Source of the DNA: Pseudomonas fluorescens
Lineage (GTDB): Bacteria > Pseudomonadota > Gammaproteobacteria > Pseudomonadales > Pseudomonadaceae
Direction: 5' to 3'
Length of the DNA: 64,000 bases
Assembly (NCBI RefSeq): GCF_902497625.1
Contig: NZ_CABVGX010000010.1
Location: forward strand, 81,021-145,020
The notes under the pieces are model-generated. The model was given only the letters and a program-made list of their open reading frames with translations, made no database searches and was not told the origin of the DNA. Below are positions 26,590-36,223 of this stretch, piece after piece (the stretch's first letter is position 1; each line of letters starts with the position of its first letter). The translations under genes were made by a program, and so were the position numbers.

Positions 26590-26781
26590 TTTGCTGTCTC
26601 CACGAAAGGTTAACTGGATCATCAGGCCACCAGCCTAGTGCGAAGTGCCGTAACGCTGCCGGCGAGTGTGCTTCCAGATGTTGCTCGCCCCATTAAGGCC
26701 AATAAAGGGGGAACCAGCCATTCGAATAAAAAGATATACACTTGAGGGAATCTATAAAAACCGCCCACCGGGTATATTCCA

Positions 26782-27696
26782 ATGATGACCTTGCGTCAGA
26801 TCCGCCACTTCATCGCGGTGGCCGAGACCGGCTCCATCTCCGCCGCCGCGCAAACGGCATTCATCTCCCAATCAACGTTGACCCTGGCCATTCAGCAACT
26901 GGAGCAGGAAATCGGCGTCAGCCTGTTCAACCGCCACGCCAAAGGCATGACCCTGACGCATCAGGGGCATCAGTTCCTGCGTCAGGCGCACGTGATTCTG
27001 GCGACGGTGGACAATGCCAAGCGCAGCCTGCAACAGAGCACCGATCAGGTCGCCGGCCAGTTGATCGTCGGTGTGACCAGCTTGGTGGCCGGTTATTACC
27101 TGGCTGACCTGCTCACCCGTTTTCAGCGTGCGTACCCCAACGTCGACATCCGTGTGATGGAGGATGAACGCCCCTACATCGAGCATTTGCTGGTCAGCGG
27201 CGAAATTGATGTCGGCGTGTTGATTCTGTCCAACCTCGAAGACCGCCATGCCCTGCAGACCGAGGTGCTGACTCACTCACCCCATCGCCTATGGTTGCCG
27301 GCCCAGCACCCATTGCTGGAACGCGACAGCATCAACCTTGCGGACGTGGCCAGCGAGCCGCTGATCCAGCTCAACGTCGACGAGATGGACCGCAATGCCC
27401 AGCGCATGTGGTCGGCCGCAGCGCTGCAACCGCGCATTACCTTGAAAACAGCGTCCACCGAAGCGGTGCGGAGCCTCGTTGCTGCGGGATTGGGAGTGTC
27501 GATTCAGCCGGACATGACTTACCGGCCGTGGTCCCTGGAAGGAGACATCATCGAGGCGCGGTCGATCGCCGACCTCAGCCAGACGCTTGATGTGGGGCTT
27601 GCGTGGCGACGCGGTACGGCGCGCCCGGCGCTGGTCGACCCATTCCTGACAGTAGCGCGAGAGCAGCCGCACGGTGGGCGTAAGCCATCTATTTAA
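26782..27696 (+). CDS. LysR-family regulator, likely of the ydcSTUV-type cluster
   Basis: 304 residues. The winged helix-turn-helix is at 1-60 (MTLRQIRHFIAVAETGSISAAAQ, SQSTLTLAIQQLE). A CysB/CbbR-type effector domain of two lobes covers about 90-300, with VGVTSLVAGYYLADLL and LVAAGLGVSIQPDMTYRPW. It lies 102 bp upstream of the first aldehyde dehydrogenase gene on the same strand and is the only regulator near the transporter. Control of the polyamine/aminobutyraldehyde module is therefore the likely job, with an intermediate such as an amine or aldehyde as effector. This is inference from position. Two adjacent ATGs occur; the first is annotated. Confidence 0.85.
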   Translation: MMTLRQIRHFIAVAETGSISAAAQTAFISQSTLTLAIQQLEQEIGVSLFNRHAKGMTLTHQGHQFLRQAHVILATVDNAKRSLQQSTDQVAGQLIVGVTSLVAGYYLADLLTRFQRAYPNVDIRVMEDERPYIEHLLVSGEIDVGVLILSNLEDRHALQTEVLTHSPHRLWLPAQHPLLERDSINLADVASEPLIQLNVDEMDRNAQRMWSAAALQPRITLKTASTEAVRSLVAAGLGVSIQPDMTYRPWSLEGDIIEARSIADLSQTLDVGLAWRRGTARPALVDPFLTVAREQPHGGRKPSI

Positions 27697-27798
27697 ACGA
27701 ACGCCACCTTCAGTATTTAGTATTTGTAGACCTCGGGCCCTCAGACTAGTCTTGTTACATCTATATAAGACGGCCGGGCCTCAGTCACTGGGAGCACC

Positions 27799-29286
27799 AT
27801 GGCCACACAAGAAAAGAGAACCCGAAAAATGGCTGGCGCGCAGACCCCGCTATTCACCGCGTTGCTGATCGATGGCGAACTGGTCGCGGGTCAAGGCTTC
27901 GTCGAGCCGATCCTCAACCCCGCCACGGGCGAAGTGCTGACGCACATTGCCGAGGCCAGCACCGAGCAAGTCGAGGCCGCTATTCTTGCCGCCCACCGCG
28001 CCTTCGCCGGTTGGTCACGAACCACGCCGCAGCAGCGCTCGAACCTGTTGCTGGACATCGCTAGCGCCATTGAAAAAAATGCCGACCTGCTCGCCCGCCT
28101 CGAGTCAATGAACTGCGGCAAACCCTTGCATCTGGCTCGCCAGGACGACCTGAGCGCGACCGTCGACGTGTTCCGCTTCTTCGCCGGCGCAGTACGGTGC
28201 CAGACCGGGCAGCTCAGCGGCGAGTATCTGCCGGGCTACACCAGCATGGTGCGCCGCGATCCGATTGGCGTGGTGGCGTCGATCGCGCCGTGGAACTACC
28301 CGATCATGATGGCCGCGTGGAAAATTGCCCCGGCGCTGGCGGCAGGCAACACGCTGGTGTTCAAACCCTCCGAACACACCCCGCTGTCAATTCTGGCGCT
28401 GGCGCCGGCGCTGGCAGAAATCCTCCCGCCCGGCGTGATCAACATTATTTGTGGCGGCGGTGAAGGCGTCGGCAGCCACTTGGTCAGCCACCCGAAAGTG
28501 CGCATGGTTTCCCTGACCGGCGATATCGTGACCGGGCAAAAGATTCTTCAGGCGGCAGCGAAAACCCTGAAACGCACGCACCTGGAACTCGGCGGCAAAG
28601 CGCCGGTGATCGTTTGCAACGATGCCGACATTCAGGCTGTGGTCGAGGGGGTGCGCACTTACGGTTATTACAACGCTGGTCAGGATTGCACTGCTGCTTG
28701 CCGGATTTACGCACAGGCCGGCATTCATGACCGACTGGTGGCTGAACTCGGCGCGGCGGTCAGCAGCCTGCGGTTTGCCGGCAAGCGCGATGCCGACAAC
28801 GAGATCGGGCCGCTGATCAGCACACGTCAGCGCGATCGCGTGGCCAGTTTCGTCGAGCGCGCCCTGGGCCAGCCGCACATTGAACGCGTCACCGGTGCGG
28901 CCGTGCATTCCGGCGCCGGCTTCTATTACCAGCCGACCTTGTTGGCCGGCTGCAAGCAGGGCGATGAAATCGTCCAGCGTGAAGTGTTCGGGCCGGTGGT
29001 CACCGTGACCCGCTTCGATGAACTCGTACAGGCAGTGGACTGGGCCAACGACTCGGAATACGGCCTGGCCTCCTCGGTATGGACGCAAAATCTGGACAAG
29101 GCGATGCAGGTTGCGGCGCGCTTGCAGTATGGCTGCACCTGGATCAACAGCCACTTCATGCTGGTCAGCGAGATGCCTCACGGCGGCCTGAAACGCTCCG
29201 GTTACGGCAAGGATTTATCCAGCGATTCATTACAGGATTACAGCGTGGTGCGGCACATCATGGCCCGCCACGGACAGCAGCTTTAA
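27799..29286 (+). CDS. NAD-dependent aldehyde dehydrogenase, aminobutyraldehyde/betaine-aldehyde type
   Basis: 495 residues, cytoplasmic. Class-typical parts: [22 protein letters not shown] (cofactor-binding Trp-Asn), [11 protein letters not shown] with the general-base Glu, and [11 protein letters not shown] with the nucleophile Cys. The body closely parallels the PatD-like enzyme at 34229-35653, including IYAQAGI and the SGYGKDLS...DYSVVRHIM ending, so the two are paralogues flanking one transporter. It has about 20 extra N-terminal residues. GGGAG sits 5 bp before ATG 27799. The likely substrate is an omega-amino aldehyde from polyamine or betaine catabolism; the exact one cannot be read. 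Confidence 0.87.
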   Translation: MATQEKRTRKMAGAQTPLFTALLIDGELVAGQGFVEPILNPATGEVLTHIAEASTEQVEAAILAAHRAFAGWSRTTPQQRSNLLLDIASAIEKNADLLARLESMNCGKPLHLARQDDLSATVDVFRFFAGAVRCQTGQLSGEYLPGYTSMVRRDPIGVVASIAPWNYPIMMAAWKIAPALAAGNTLVFKPSEHTPLSILALAPALAEILPPGVINIICGGGEGVGSHLVSHPKVRMVSLTGDIVTGQKILQAAAKTLKRTHLELGGKAPVIVCNDADIQAVVEGVRTYGYYNAGQDCTAACRIYAQAGIHDRLVAELGAAVSSLRFAGKRDADNEIGPLISTRQRDRVASFVERALGQPHIERVTGAAVHSGAGFYYQPTLLAGCKQGDEIVQREVFGPVVTVTRFDELVQAVDWANDSEYGLASSVWTQNLDKAMQVAARLQYGCTWINSHFMLVSEMPHGGLKRSGYGKDLSSDSLQDYSVVRHIMARHGQQL

Positions 29287-29365
29287 GTGGCAAGCGACAA
29301 GCTAAAGCCAAAGCCATGCGCGGTTCGCTGTCACTTGCGGCTTGAAGCTTGAAGCTTGCAGCTAC
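29284..29365. repeat. Small inverted GTGGCAAGC/GCTTGCAGC repeat
   Basis: Between the aldehyde dehydrogenase and ydcS-like genes: AAGTGGCAAGCGACA is answered by TGTCACTTGCGGCTT, then GAAGCTTGAAGCTTGCAGC. Same family as the runs at 20.76 and 35.65 kb. Confidence 0.65.
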
Positions 29366-29402
29366 TCTCATCCAATTACTAATAAACAAAAGAGAGGTTC
29401 CC

Positions 29403-30554
29403 ATGTTTGCGCACAAGACCGCACTGCTCAGTGCAATCACCACCGCGCTGCTGGCCAGTGCCAGTATTCAGGCCGCCGAACCGCTCAAAGCCGTGGGTGC
29501 CGGCGAAGGTCAACTGGATATCGTCGCCTGGCCTGGCTACATCGAGCGCGGTGAAAGCGACAAGGCTTACGACTGGGTCACAGGTTTCGAGAAGGAAACC
29601 GGCTGCAAGGTCAATGTCAAGACCGCCGCCACCTCAGATGAAATGGTCAGTTTGATGGCCAAGGGTGGCTACGATTTGGTCACCGCGTCGGGCGATGCTT
29701 CGTTGCGGTTGATCGTTGGTAAGCGTGTGCAGCCGATCAACACCGATCTGATTCCGAACTGGAAGAATATTGATCCGCGATTGAAAGACGCGCCCTGGTA
29801 TGTGGTCAACAAGCAGACCTTCGGTACGCCGTATCAGTGGGGGCCGAACGTGTTGATGTACAACACCAACGTGTTCAAGACCGCGCCTGACAGCTGGAAC
29901 GTGTTGTTCGACGCGCAGGATCTGGCTGATGGCAAGCCCAACAAGGGACGTGTGCAGGCCTATGACGGGCCGATCTACATTGCTGATGCGGCGCTGTATC
30001 TGAAGACCGCCAAGCCTGAGCTGGGCATCAGCGACCCCTACCAGCTGACTGAAGCTCAGTACAAGGCGGTGCTTGAGTTGCTCCGCAGTCAGCAACCGTT
30101 GATCCACCGTTACTGGCACGACACCACTGTGCAAATGAGCGATTTCAAAAACGAAGGCGTGGTGGCGTCCAGCGCATGGCCGTATCAGGTCAACGGGCTG
30201 ATGAACGAGAAGCAGCCGATCGCCTCTACCATTCCGAAAGAAGGCGCCACTGGCTGGGCCGATACCACCATGTTGCACACCGAGGCCAAGCATCCGAACT
30301 GTGCGTACAAGTGGATGGACTGGTCACTGCAACCGAAGGTCCAGGGTGACGTCGCCGCCTGGTTCGGCTCGTTGCCGGCAGTACCGGCAGCATGCCAGGG
30401 CAGTGAACTGCTGGGCGCGGAAGGTTGCAAGACCAACGGGTTCGACCAGTTCGAGAAGATCGCGTTCTGGAAAACCCCGCAAGCTGAAGGGGGCAAGTTC
30501 GTGCCGTACAGCCGCTGGACCCAGGATTACATCGCGATCATGGGCGGCCGCTAA
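29403..30554 (+). CDS. ydcS: Polyamine-type ABC transporter substrate-binding protein, YdcS-like
   Basis: Periplasmic binding protein, 383 residues from ATG 29403 (GAGAGG upstream; a start at 29349 would lie in repeat DNA). Signal peptide about 1-23 (SASIQA then A). It is of the spermidine/putrescine-binding family: LDIVAWPGYIERGESDKAYDWV, KGGYDLVTASGDASLRLI, PYQWGPNVLMYNTNVF and a C-terminal Trp-rich PYSRWTQDYIAIMGGR. Length and order with YdcT, YdcU, YdcV and PatD homologues match E. coli ydcSTUV-patD. The ligand is probably a polyamine or GABA-related amine. It is separated from its ATPase gene by about 710 bp of repeats. Confidence 0.87.
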   Translation: MFAHKTALLSAITTALLASASIQAAEPLKAVGAGEGQLDIVAWPGYIERGESDKAYDWVTGFEKETGCKVNVKTAATSDEMVSLMAKGGYDLVTASGDASLRLIVGKRVQPINTDLIPNWKNIDPRLKDAPWYVVNKQTFGTPYQWGPNVLMYNTNVFKTAPDSWNVLFDAQDLADGKPNKGRVQAYDGPIYIADAALYLKTAKPELGISDPYQLTEAQYKAVLELLRSQQPLIHRYWHDTTVQMSDFKNEGVVASSAWPYQVNGLMNEKQPIASTIPKEGATGWADTTMLHTEAKHPNCAYKWMDWSLQPKVQGDVAAWFGSLPAVPAACQGSELLGAEGCKTNGFDQFEKIAFWKTPQAEGGKFVPYSRWTQDYIAIMGGR

Positions 30555-30566
30555 TACCGCCGCTTT

Positions 30567-31165
30567 ATGGCGAGGGAGCTTTTGTGGCGAGGGAGCTTGC
30601 CTGTAGCGAGGGGCTTTTGTGGCGAGGGAGCTTGCCTGTAGCGAGGGGCTTTTGTGGAGAGGGGCTTGCCTGTAGCAAGGGGCTTTTGTGGAGAGGGGCT
30701 TGCCTGTAGCAAGGGGCTTTTGTGGAGAGGGGCTTGCCTGTAGCAAGGGGCTTTTGTGGAGAGGGGCTTGCCTGTGGCAAGGGGCTTTTGTGGCGAGGGG
30801 GCTTGCCCCCGTTGGACTGCGTAGCAGTCCTGTGAGGGAGAACCCGGTTTACCTGCTAAACCGCGTCGGCTGGTTTTGGGGCGGCTTCGCCGCCCAACGG
30901 GGGCAAGCCCCCTCACCACAGGCAAGCCCCTCACCACAGGCAAGCCCCTCACCACAGGCAAGCCCCCTCACCACAGGCAAGCCCGCTCACCACAGGCAAG
31001 CCCCTCGCCACAGGCAAGCCCCTCACCACAGGCAAGCCCCTTCACCACAGGCAAGCCCGCTCGCCACAGGGAAAGCCCCGCTCGCTACAGGGTAAGCCCG
31101 CTCACGACGGGCAAGCCGGCCCACCACAGGGCAAGCCGGCTCACCACAGGGCAGGCCCCCTCGCC
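30567..31165. repeat. Large REP-like array: ~6 direct 34-37-bp units facing ~14 inverted 18-bp units
   Basis: Left arm (30567-30815): repeated GGGGCTTGCCTGTAGCAAGGGGCTTTTGTGG-like units with period about 34-37 bp. Right arm (30895-31165): about 14 copies of CAAGCCCCTCACCACAGG, period about 18-19 bp, complementary to the left units. The 80-bp centre contains two small hairpins (GGACTGCGTAGCAGTCC and GGGCGGCTTCGCCGCCC). No gene fits; the open frames here are repetitive peptides. The array splits the ydcS-like from the ydcT-like gene. Confidence 0.93.
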
Positions 31166-31268
31166 CCGATGAGCACTTGAGCCACAGAAGGTCATCAATG
31201 ATTCAGTATTTTCAGAAGTCCAGGCAGGGCCGCTGCGACGGCCTTCGCCTTTTTTGGAGCACCGCACC

Positions 31269-32306
31269 ATGACGCTTGCAGTCCAATTCACCAACGTTTC
31301 CCGTCTATTCGGCGAAGTGAAAGCCGTAGATCGGGTTTCCATCGACATCCAGGACGGCGAGTTTTTCTCCATGCTGGGCCCTTCCGGCTCGGGCAAAACC
31401 ACCTGTCTGCGCCTGATCGCCGGTTTCGAACAACCGAGCGCAGGCTCCATTCGTATCCACGGTGAAGAAGCGGCCGGTTTGCCGCCCTACCAGCGTGACG
31501 TCAACACCGTCTTTCAGGATTACGCGCTGTTCCCGCATATGAACGTGCGCGACAACGTCGCCTACGGTTTGAAGGTCAAGGGCGTCGGCAAGGCCGAACG
31601 CTTGGAACGTGCCGAAGAAGCGCTCGACATGGTCGCCCTCGGCGGATACGGCGAGCGCAAACCGGTGCAGTTGTCCGGCGGCCAGCGTCAACGCGTAGCC
31701 CTCGCCCGCGCTCTGGTCAATCGCCCGCGCGTGCTGCTGCTCGATGAGCCACTGGGTGCACTTGACCTGAAGCTGCGCGAACAAATGCAGAGCGAATTGA
31801 AGAAGCTGCAACGCCAGCTCGGCATCACCTTCATCTTCGTTACCCACGACCAGACTGAAGCCTTGTCGATGTCTGACCGCGTTGCCGTGTTCAACAAGGG
31901 CCGTATCGAGCAGGTCGACACGCCGCGCAACCTGTACATGAAACCGGCCACCACTTTCGTCGCTGAATTTGTCGGCACCTCGAACGTGATTCGCGGTGAC
32001 CTGGCACTGCAGATCAGCGGTCAGCCGCAGCCGTTTTCGATTCGCCCGGAACACGTGCGGTTTGCCGAAGGGCCGCTGGCCAGCCACGAAATTGAAGTCA
32101 GCGGCCTGCTGCATGACATTCAGTACCAGGGCAGCGCCACGCGTTATGAACTGAAACTGGAAAACGGCCAGACGTTGAACATCAGCCAGGCCAATAACCA
32201 GTGGCTGGACGTCAGCGCGCAGCACCAGACCGGCCAGCGCATCAGCGCGCGCTGGGCACGGGAAGCGATGATCCCGCTGCACGACACCGTTGCCGGCGGG
32301 GTGTGA
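31269..32306 (+). CDS. ydcT: Polyamine-type ABC transporter ATPase, YdcT-like
   Basis: 345 residues from ATG 31269, which has GGAG 10 bp upstream. Walker A is GPSGSGKTT at 37-45. The Q-loop is in VFQDYALFPHM, the signature is LSGGQRQRVALARAL and Walker B is VLLLDEPLGALD. The switch His is in VTHDQTEA. The C-terminal TOBE domain (about 240-335, SIRPEHVRFAEG) is typical of PotA/UgpC-type importers. It energises the two permeases that follow at once (1 bp to ydcU). With the repeat array upstream, translation and transcript level may differ from the binding protein, as is common for periplasmic-binding-protein operons. Confidence 0.9.
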   Translation: MTLAVQFTNVSRLFGEVKAVDRVSIDIQDGEFFSMLGPSGSGKTTCLRLIAGFEQPSAGSIRIHGEEAAGLPPYQRDVNTVFQDYALFPHMNVRDNVAYGLKVKGVGKAERLERAEEALDMVALGGYGERKPVQLSGGQRQRVALARALVNRPRVLLLDEPLGALDLKLREQMQSELKKLQRQLGITFIFVTHDQTEALSMSDRVAVFNKGRIEQVDTPRNLYMKPATTFVAEFVGTSNVIRGDLALQISGQPQPFSIRPEHVRFAEGPLASHEIEVSGLLHDIQYQGSATRYELKLENGQTLNISQANNQWLDVSAQHQTGQRISARWAREAMIPLHDTVAGGV

Positions 32307-32307
32307 G

Positions 32308-33255
32308 ATGAACACCGTGGCTATTACCCAAACTCCATCCGGTGGCTCGCCGTTGCGCAGGTTTTCCAACCTGCTGTATCGCCGGCCCAATCTGTACCTG
32401 TCGATGCTGCTGGTACCGCCGCTGATCTGGTTCGGCGCGATTTATCTTGGCTCGCTGCTGATGCTGTTGTGGCAAGGTTTCTACACCTTTGATGACTTCA
32501 CCATGGCGGTCACACCGGACCTGACCCTGGCGAACTTCGCGGCGCTGTTCCAGCCGTCCAATTTCGACATCATCCTGCGCACCTTGGGCATGGCGATTGT
32601 CGTGTCGATCGCCAGCGCCATCGTCGCGTTCCCGATCGCGTACTACATGGCGCGCTACACCACCGGCAAGACCAAGGCGTTCTTCTATATCGCGGTGATG
32701 ATGCCGATGTGGGCCAGTTACATCGTCAAGGCCTACGCCTGGACCTTGCTTTTGGCCAAGGGCGGGGTGGCGCAGTGGTTCGTTCAGCACCTGGGGCTGG
32801 AGCCGGTGCTGCAGTTTGTTCTAGGCATTCCGGGCGTCGGCGGCAGCACCTTGTCGACCTCGCACCTGGGCCGTTTCATGGTGTTCGTCTACATCTGGCT
32901 GCCGTTCATGATCCTGCCGATCCAGGCGTCGCTGGAACGTTTGCCGCCGTCATTGCTGCAAGCCTCTGCCGACCTCGGCGCCAAGCCGCGCCAGACATTC
33001 ATGCAAGTGATTTTGCCGTTGTCGATTCCGGGCATCGCGGCCGGTTCGATCTTCACCTTTTCCCTGACCCTGGGCGATTTTATCGTTCCGCAACTGGTGG
33101 GTCCGCCGGGCTACTTCGTCGGCAGCATGGTCTACGCCCAGCAAGGTGCGATCGGCAACATGCCGATGGCCGCAGCCTTCACCCTGGTGCCGATTGTGCT
33201 GATCGCCATTTACCTGTCCATCGTCAAACGCCTGGGGGCCTTCGATGCACTCTGA
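32308..33255 (+). CDS. ydcU: ABC transporter permease, YdcU-like
   Basis: 315 residues; ATG 32308 lies 1 bp after the ATPase stop. About six transmembrane helices, the first at residues 33-58 ([25 protein letters not shown]). The ATPase-contacting EAA-type loop is [27 protein letters not shown] (about 217-243). It is of the PotB/YdcU type with an N-terminal cytoplasmic stretch. It forms the heterodimeric channel with the YdcV-like protein; the two genes overlap by 11 bp. Confidence 0.88.
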   Translation: MNTVAITQTPSGGSPLRRFSNLLYRRPNLYLSMLLVPPLIWFGAIYLGSLLMLLWQGFYTFDDFTMAVTPDLTLANFAALFQPSNFDIILRTLGMAIVVSIASAIVAFPIAYYMARYTTGKTKAFFYIAVMMPMWASYIVKAYAWTLLLAKGGVAQWFVQHLGLEPVLQFVLGIPGVGGSTLSTSHLGRFMVFVYIWLPFMILPIQASLERLPPSLLQASADLGAKPRQTFMQVILPLSIPGIAAGSIFTFSLTLGDFIVPQLVGPPGYFVGSMVYAQQGAIGNMPMAAAFTLVPIVLIAIYLSIVKRLGAFDAL

Positions 33256-34054
33256 GAAAGCTTCTTTTGGCTTGAAAATCGCAGCATGGGGCGGACTGGT
33301 GTTTCTGCACTTTCCGATCCTGATCATTTTCATGTACGCCTTCAACACCGAAGACGCAGCGTTCAGCTTTCCGCCGAAGGGCTTCACCCTGAAGTGGATC
33401 GGCGTGGCGTTTTCGCGGCCGGACGTGCTCGAGGCGATCAAGCTGTCGCTGCAGATCGCCTCCGTTGCGACCTTGATTGCGATGGTGCTCGGTACCCTCG
33501 CTTCGGCGGCGTTGTACCGACGGGACTTCTTCGGCAAGCAGGGCATTTCGTTGATGCTGATTCTGCCGATCGCCCTGCCCGGGATCATCACTGGCATTGC
33601 GTTGCTGGCGACGTTCAAAACGCTCGGAATCGAGCCGGGGATGTTCACCATCATCGTCGGTCACGCGACCTTCTGCGTGGTGATCGTTTACAACAACGTC
33701 ATCGCAAGGTTGCGGCGCACTTCGCACAGTTTGATCGAAGCCTCGATGGACCTCGGTGCCGATGGCTGGCAGACCTTTCGCTACATCATTCTGCCAAGCC
33801 TGGGCTCGGCGTTGTTGGCGGGCGGCATGCTCGCGTTCGCGTTGTCGTTCGATGAAATTATCGTGACGACCTTCACTGCCGGGCATGAACGCACCCTGCC
33901 GTTGTGGCTGCTCAACCAGCTCAGCCGACCTCGCGACGTGCCGGTGACTAACGTCGTGGCAATGCTGGTGATGATCGTGACGATGGTACCTATCCTCGGC
34001 GCGTATTACCTGACCCGGGGCGGTGAAAGCGTCGCGGGGAGTGGCGGGAAGTAA
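33245..34054 (+). CDS. ydcV: ABC transporter permease, YdcV-like
   Basis: 269 residues, six predicted transmembrane helices, PotC/YdcV type. The EAA-type loop is [25 protein letters not shown] (about 163-187). The start overlaps the ydcU end by 11 bp, ensuring stoichiometric translation. The last helix is followed by a short tail ending [10 protein letters not shown]. It completes the importer (ydcS, T, U, V). A REPIN and then the PatD-like dehydrogenase gene follow. Confidence 0.88.
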   Translation: MHSEKASFGLKIAAWGGLVFLHFPILIIFMYAFNTEDAAFSFPPKGFTLKWIGVAFSRPDVLEAIKLSLQIASVATLIAMVLGTLASAALYRRDFFGKQGISLMLILPIALPGIITGIALLATFKTLGIEPGMFTIIVGHATFCVVIVYNNVIARLRRTSHSLIEASMDLGADGWQTFRYIILPSLGSALLAGGMLAFALSFDEIIVTTFTAGHERTLPLWLLNQLSRPRDVPVTNVVAMLVMIVTMVPILGAYYLTRGGESVAGSGGK

Positions 34055-34087
34055 CGAACAACGGTCAATCCCTGAAAAAACCGAATC

Positions 34088-34179
34088 CTGTGGGAGCGGG
34101 CTTGCTCGCGAAAGCGGTGTGTCAGCCAACATAAATGTTGAATGTTCAACCGCATTCGCGAGCAGGCTCGCTCCCACAG
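34088..34179. repeat. REPIN
   Basis: Arms 34088-34118 and 34149-34179 are inverted copies with core GGGAGCGGGCTTGCTCGCGA, in the gap between the ydcV-like and patD-like genes. It may lower expression of the downstream gene relative to the transporter. Confidence 0.9.
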
Positions 34180-34228
34180 TTTGATCCGGTGTCGACAGAA
34201 CAATGAATGCTTTGAAGAGGACATGAAC

Positions 34229-35653
34229 ATGCAAACCAAACTCCTGATCAACGGCCAGCTGCTCGCTGGCGAAGGCCCGGCGCAACCGGTGTTCAACCCT
34301 TCAATCGGCAAAGTGCTGGTGGAAATCAACGAAGCCAGCGAAGCCCAGGTCGATGCGGCCGTGCGTGCCGCTGACGCCGCGTTCGACAGCTGGTCGCAAA
34401 CACCCCCGAAAGACCGCTCGCTGCTGCTGCTGAAACTCGCCGACGCCATCGAAGCGCATGGCGAGGAGCTGGCAAAGCTCGAATCGGACAACTGCGGCAA
34501 ACCTTACAGCGCCGCGTTGAACGACGAGATCCCGGCGATTGCCGATGTGTTCCGCTTTTTTGCCGGCGCCAGTCGCTGCATGAGCGGTTCGGCCGGCGGT
34601 GAATACCTGCCCGGCCACACCTCGATGATTCGCCGCGACCCGGTCGGCGTGATCGCCTCGATCGCGCCGTGGAATTACCCGCTGATGATGGTCGCCTGGA
34701 AGATCGCCCCGGCCCTCGCCGCCGGTAATACCGTGGTGCTCAAGCCGTCGGAACAAACCCCGCTGACCGCGTTGCGTCTGGCCGAACTGGCGTCGGAAAT
34801 CTTCCCGGCCGGCGTGCTCAACCTGGTGTTCGGGCGTGGTCCTACGGTGGGCAGTCCGCTGGTGACTCACCCGAAAGTGCGCATGGTCTCGCTGACCGGC
34901 TCGATTGCCACCGGCGCGAACATCATTTCCAGCACCGCCGACAGCGTCAAACGCATGCACATGGAACTGGGCGGCAAAGCCCCGGTGATCATTTTCGACG
35001 ACGCCGACATCGACGCCGCCGTGGAAGGCATCCGCACCTTCGGTTTTTACAACGCCGGGCAGGATTGCACCGCGGCGTGCCGCATCTACGCGCAGGCTGG
35101 CATCTATGAAAAATTCGTCGAGAAGCTGGGTGAAGCCGTCAGCGGCATCAAATACGGCTTGCAGGACGACCCGGCGACCGAGCTTGGTCCGCTGATCACC
35201 GCGCAGCACCGCGACCGCGTCGCCGGGTTCGTCGAGCGCGCCGTGGCGCAGTCGCACATCCGCCTGGTCACCGGCGGCAAAGTCGTTGAAGGCAACGGGT
35301 TCTTCTTCGAACCGACCGTGCTGGCGGATGCGCAGCAGGACGATGAAATCGTTCGCCGCGAAGTGTTCGGCCCGGTGGTGTCGGTGACCAGATTCACCGA
35401 TGAAGCGCAGGTGCTGGGCTGGGCCAACGATTCCGATTACGGCCTGGCGTCATCGGTGTGGACCGCCGATGTCGGCCGCGCACATCGCTTGTCGGCGCGC
35501 CTGCAGTACGGCTGCACCTGGGTGAATACGCATTTCATGCTGGTCAGCGAAATGCCGCATGGCGGTCAGAAATCCTCCGGGTACGGCAAGGACATGTCGA
35601 TGTATGGGCTGGAGGATTACACCGTGGTGCGGCATGTGATGTTTAAGCACTGA
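34229..35653 (+). CDS. patD: Gamma-aminobutyraldehyde dehydrogenase, PatD-like
   Basis: Oxidises 4-aminobutanal to GABA with NAD. 474 residues from [14 protein letters not shown] at 34229, exactly the E. coli PatD length. AGAGG sits 8 bp upstream of this ATG, a better spacing than the ATG at 34223. Motifs: [36 protein letters not shown] (general base) and [15 protein letters not shown] (nucleophile Cys). The gene closes the ydcSTUV-type operon, as patD does in E. coli, linking uptake of an amine to its oxidation. It is paralogous to the dehydrogenase at 27799. Confidence 0.9.
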   Translation: MQTKLLINGQLLAGEGPAQPVFNPSIGKVLVEINEASEAQVDAAVRAADAAFDSWSQTPPKDRSLLLLKLADAIEAHGEELAKLESDNCGKPYSAALNDEIPAIADVFRFFAGASRCMSGSAGGEYLPGHTSMIRRDPVGVIASIAPWNYPLMMVAWKIAPALAAGNTVVLKPSEQTPLTALRLAELASEIFPAGVLNLVFGRGPTVGSPLVTHPKVRMVSLTGSIATGANIISSTADSVKRMHMELGGKAPVIIFDDADIDAAVEGIRTFGFYNAGQDCTAACRIYAQAGIYEKFVEKLGEAVSGIKYGLQDDPATELGPLITAQHRDRVAGFVERAVAQSHIRLVTGGKVVEGNGFFFEPTVLADAQQDDEIVRREVFGPVVSVTRFTDEAQVLGWANDSDYGLASSVWTADVGRAHRLSARLQYGCTWVNTHFMLVSEMPHGGQKSSGYGKDMSMYGLEDYTVVRHVMFKH

Positions 35654-35654
35654 A

Positions 35655-35703
35655 GAAAGCGGCAAGCGGCAAGCGGCAAGCGGCAAGCGGCAAGCGGCAA
35701 GTG
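35655..35703. repeat. Heptanucleotide tandem GCGGCAA, about six copies
   Basis: AAGCGGCAAGCGGCAAGCGGC... directly after the patD-like stop: about six perfect 7-bp units, then GTGTTGAGCTGCAAGCC. Probably expanded from the short AGCTTGCAGC-type element. Confidence 0.8.
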
Positions 35704-35733
35704 TTGAGCTGCAAGCCAGCTAAAAGCAACAGC

Positions 35734-35798
35734 ATCGCGAGCAGGCTCGCTCCCACAGGGAAGCGGTTTCCAGATGTGGGAGCGAGCCTGCTCGCGAT
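35734..35798. repeat. REPIN, arms in reversed order
   Basis: ATCGCGAGCAGGCTCGCTCC (35734) and GGGAGCGAGCCTGCTCGCGA (about 35779) face each other with the arm order opposite to the other REPINs in this window, between the convergent patD-like and small-protein genes. Confidence 0.85.
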
Positions 35799-35827
35799 AG
35801 TCTCTGCAATTAACCAAAGCCCAAGCC

Positions 35828-36064
35828 CTACAACGTCTGCTGACGGTTGCCGATCGTCTTGGCCTCCTCGATCCCCCACTCCATCGCCGCTTCCATGTCG
35901 AGAAAATGCACGGTTGGATGGTCATTTTCCTCGACCGCCTGACCATCGGGTTTGTAAACCCCGATAAACATACCCAACGACCCGTCCCTCAGGATCTCGG
36001 CCTTGACCTTGATCTCGCATCCATTCGACAGCGTTTCCGTGTGAAGCAAATGCCGCTCAGTCAT
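35828..36064 (-). CDS. Small cytoplasmic protein of unknown function
   Basis: 78 residues from MTERHLLHTETLSNGCEIKVK; an upstream in-frame start at 36103 adds an unlikely leader. Sequence: a beta-rich N-terminal half (TLSNGCEIKVKAEILRDGSLGMFIGVYKPDG) and a helical end (MEAAMEWGIEEAKTIG). The layout is compact alpha/beta, without signal or metal motif. It is divergent from the lactate permease-type gene. Not recognised, but codon use and the clean reading frame support a real gene. Confidence 0.65.
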   Translation of the reverse strand: MTERHLLHTETLSNGCEIKVKAEILRDGSLGMFIGVYKPDGQAVEENDHPTVHFLDMEAAMEWGIEEAKTIGNRQQTL

Positions 36065-36223
36065 CTCTGTATTCCTCGTCGTCGTTAACCCGGTTTCACG
36101 CATCTGGACGGCTCACTCAAACCGATGGAAATCCCACCCTGACAGCGTCGTAATGCCACCTATACTACAAGCCACCGTCCCCCCCGGGGTCTGCATTACC
36201 AACAATAAAAGCAGAGGTGGAAC

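Noticed and set aside
30567..31165. CRISPR array
   Set aside because: Repeats are contiguous or nearly so with no unique spacers of constant length. The units occur in both orientations and there is no cas gene.
30688..31172. Proline/serine/histidine-rich proteins from the ydcS-ydcT gap
   Set aside because: They are translations of the repeat array in several frames on both strands; no start context or relatives.
31228..31255. Terminator or attenuator just before the ydcT-like gene
   Set aside because: GGCCG/CGGCC forms only a 5-bp stem and the T-run starts six bases later; too weak to call.
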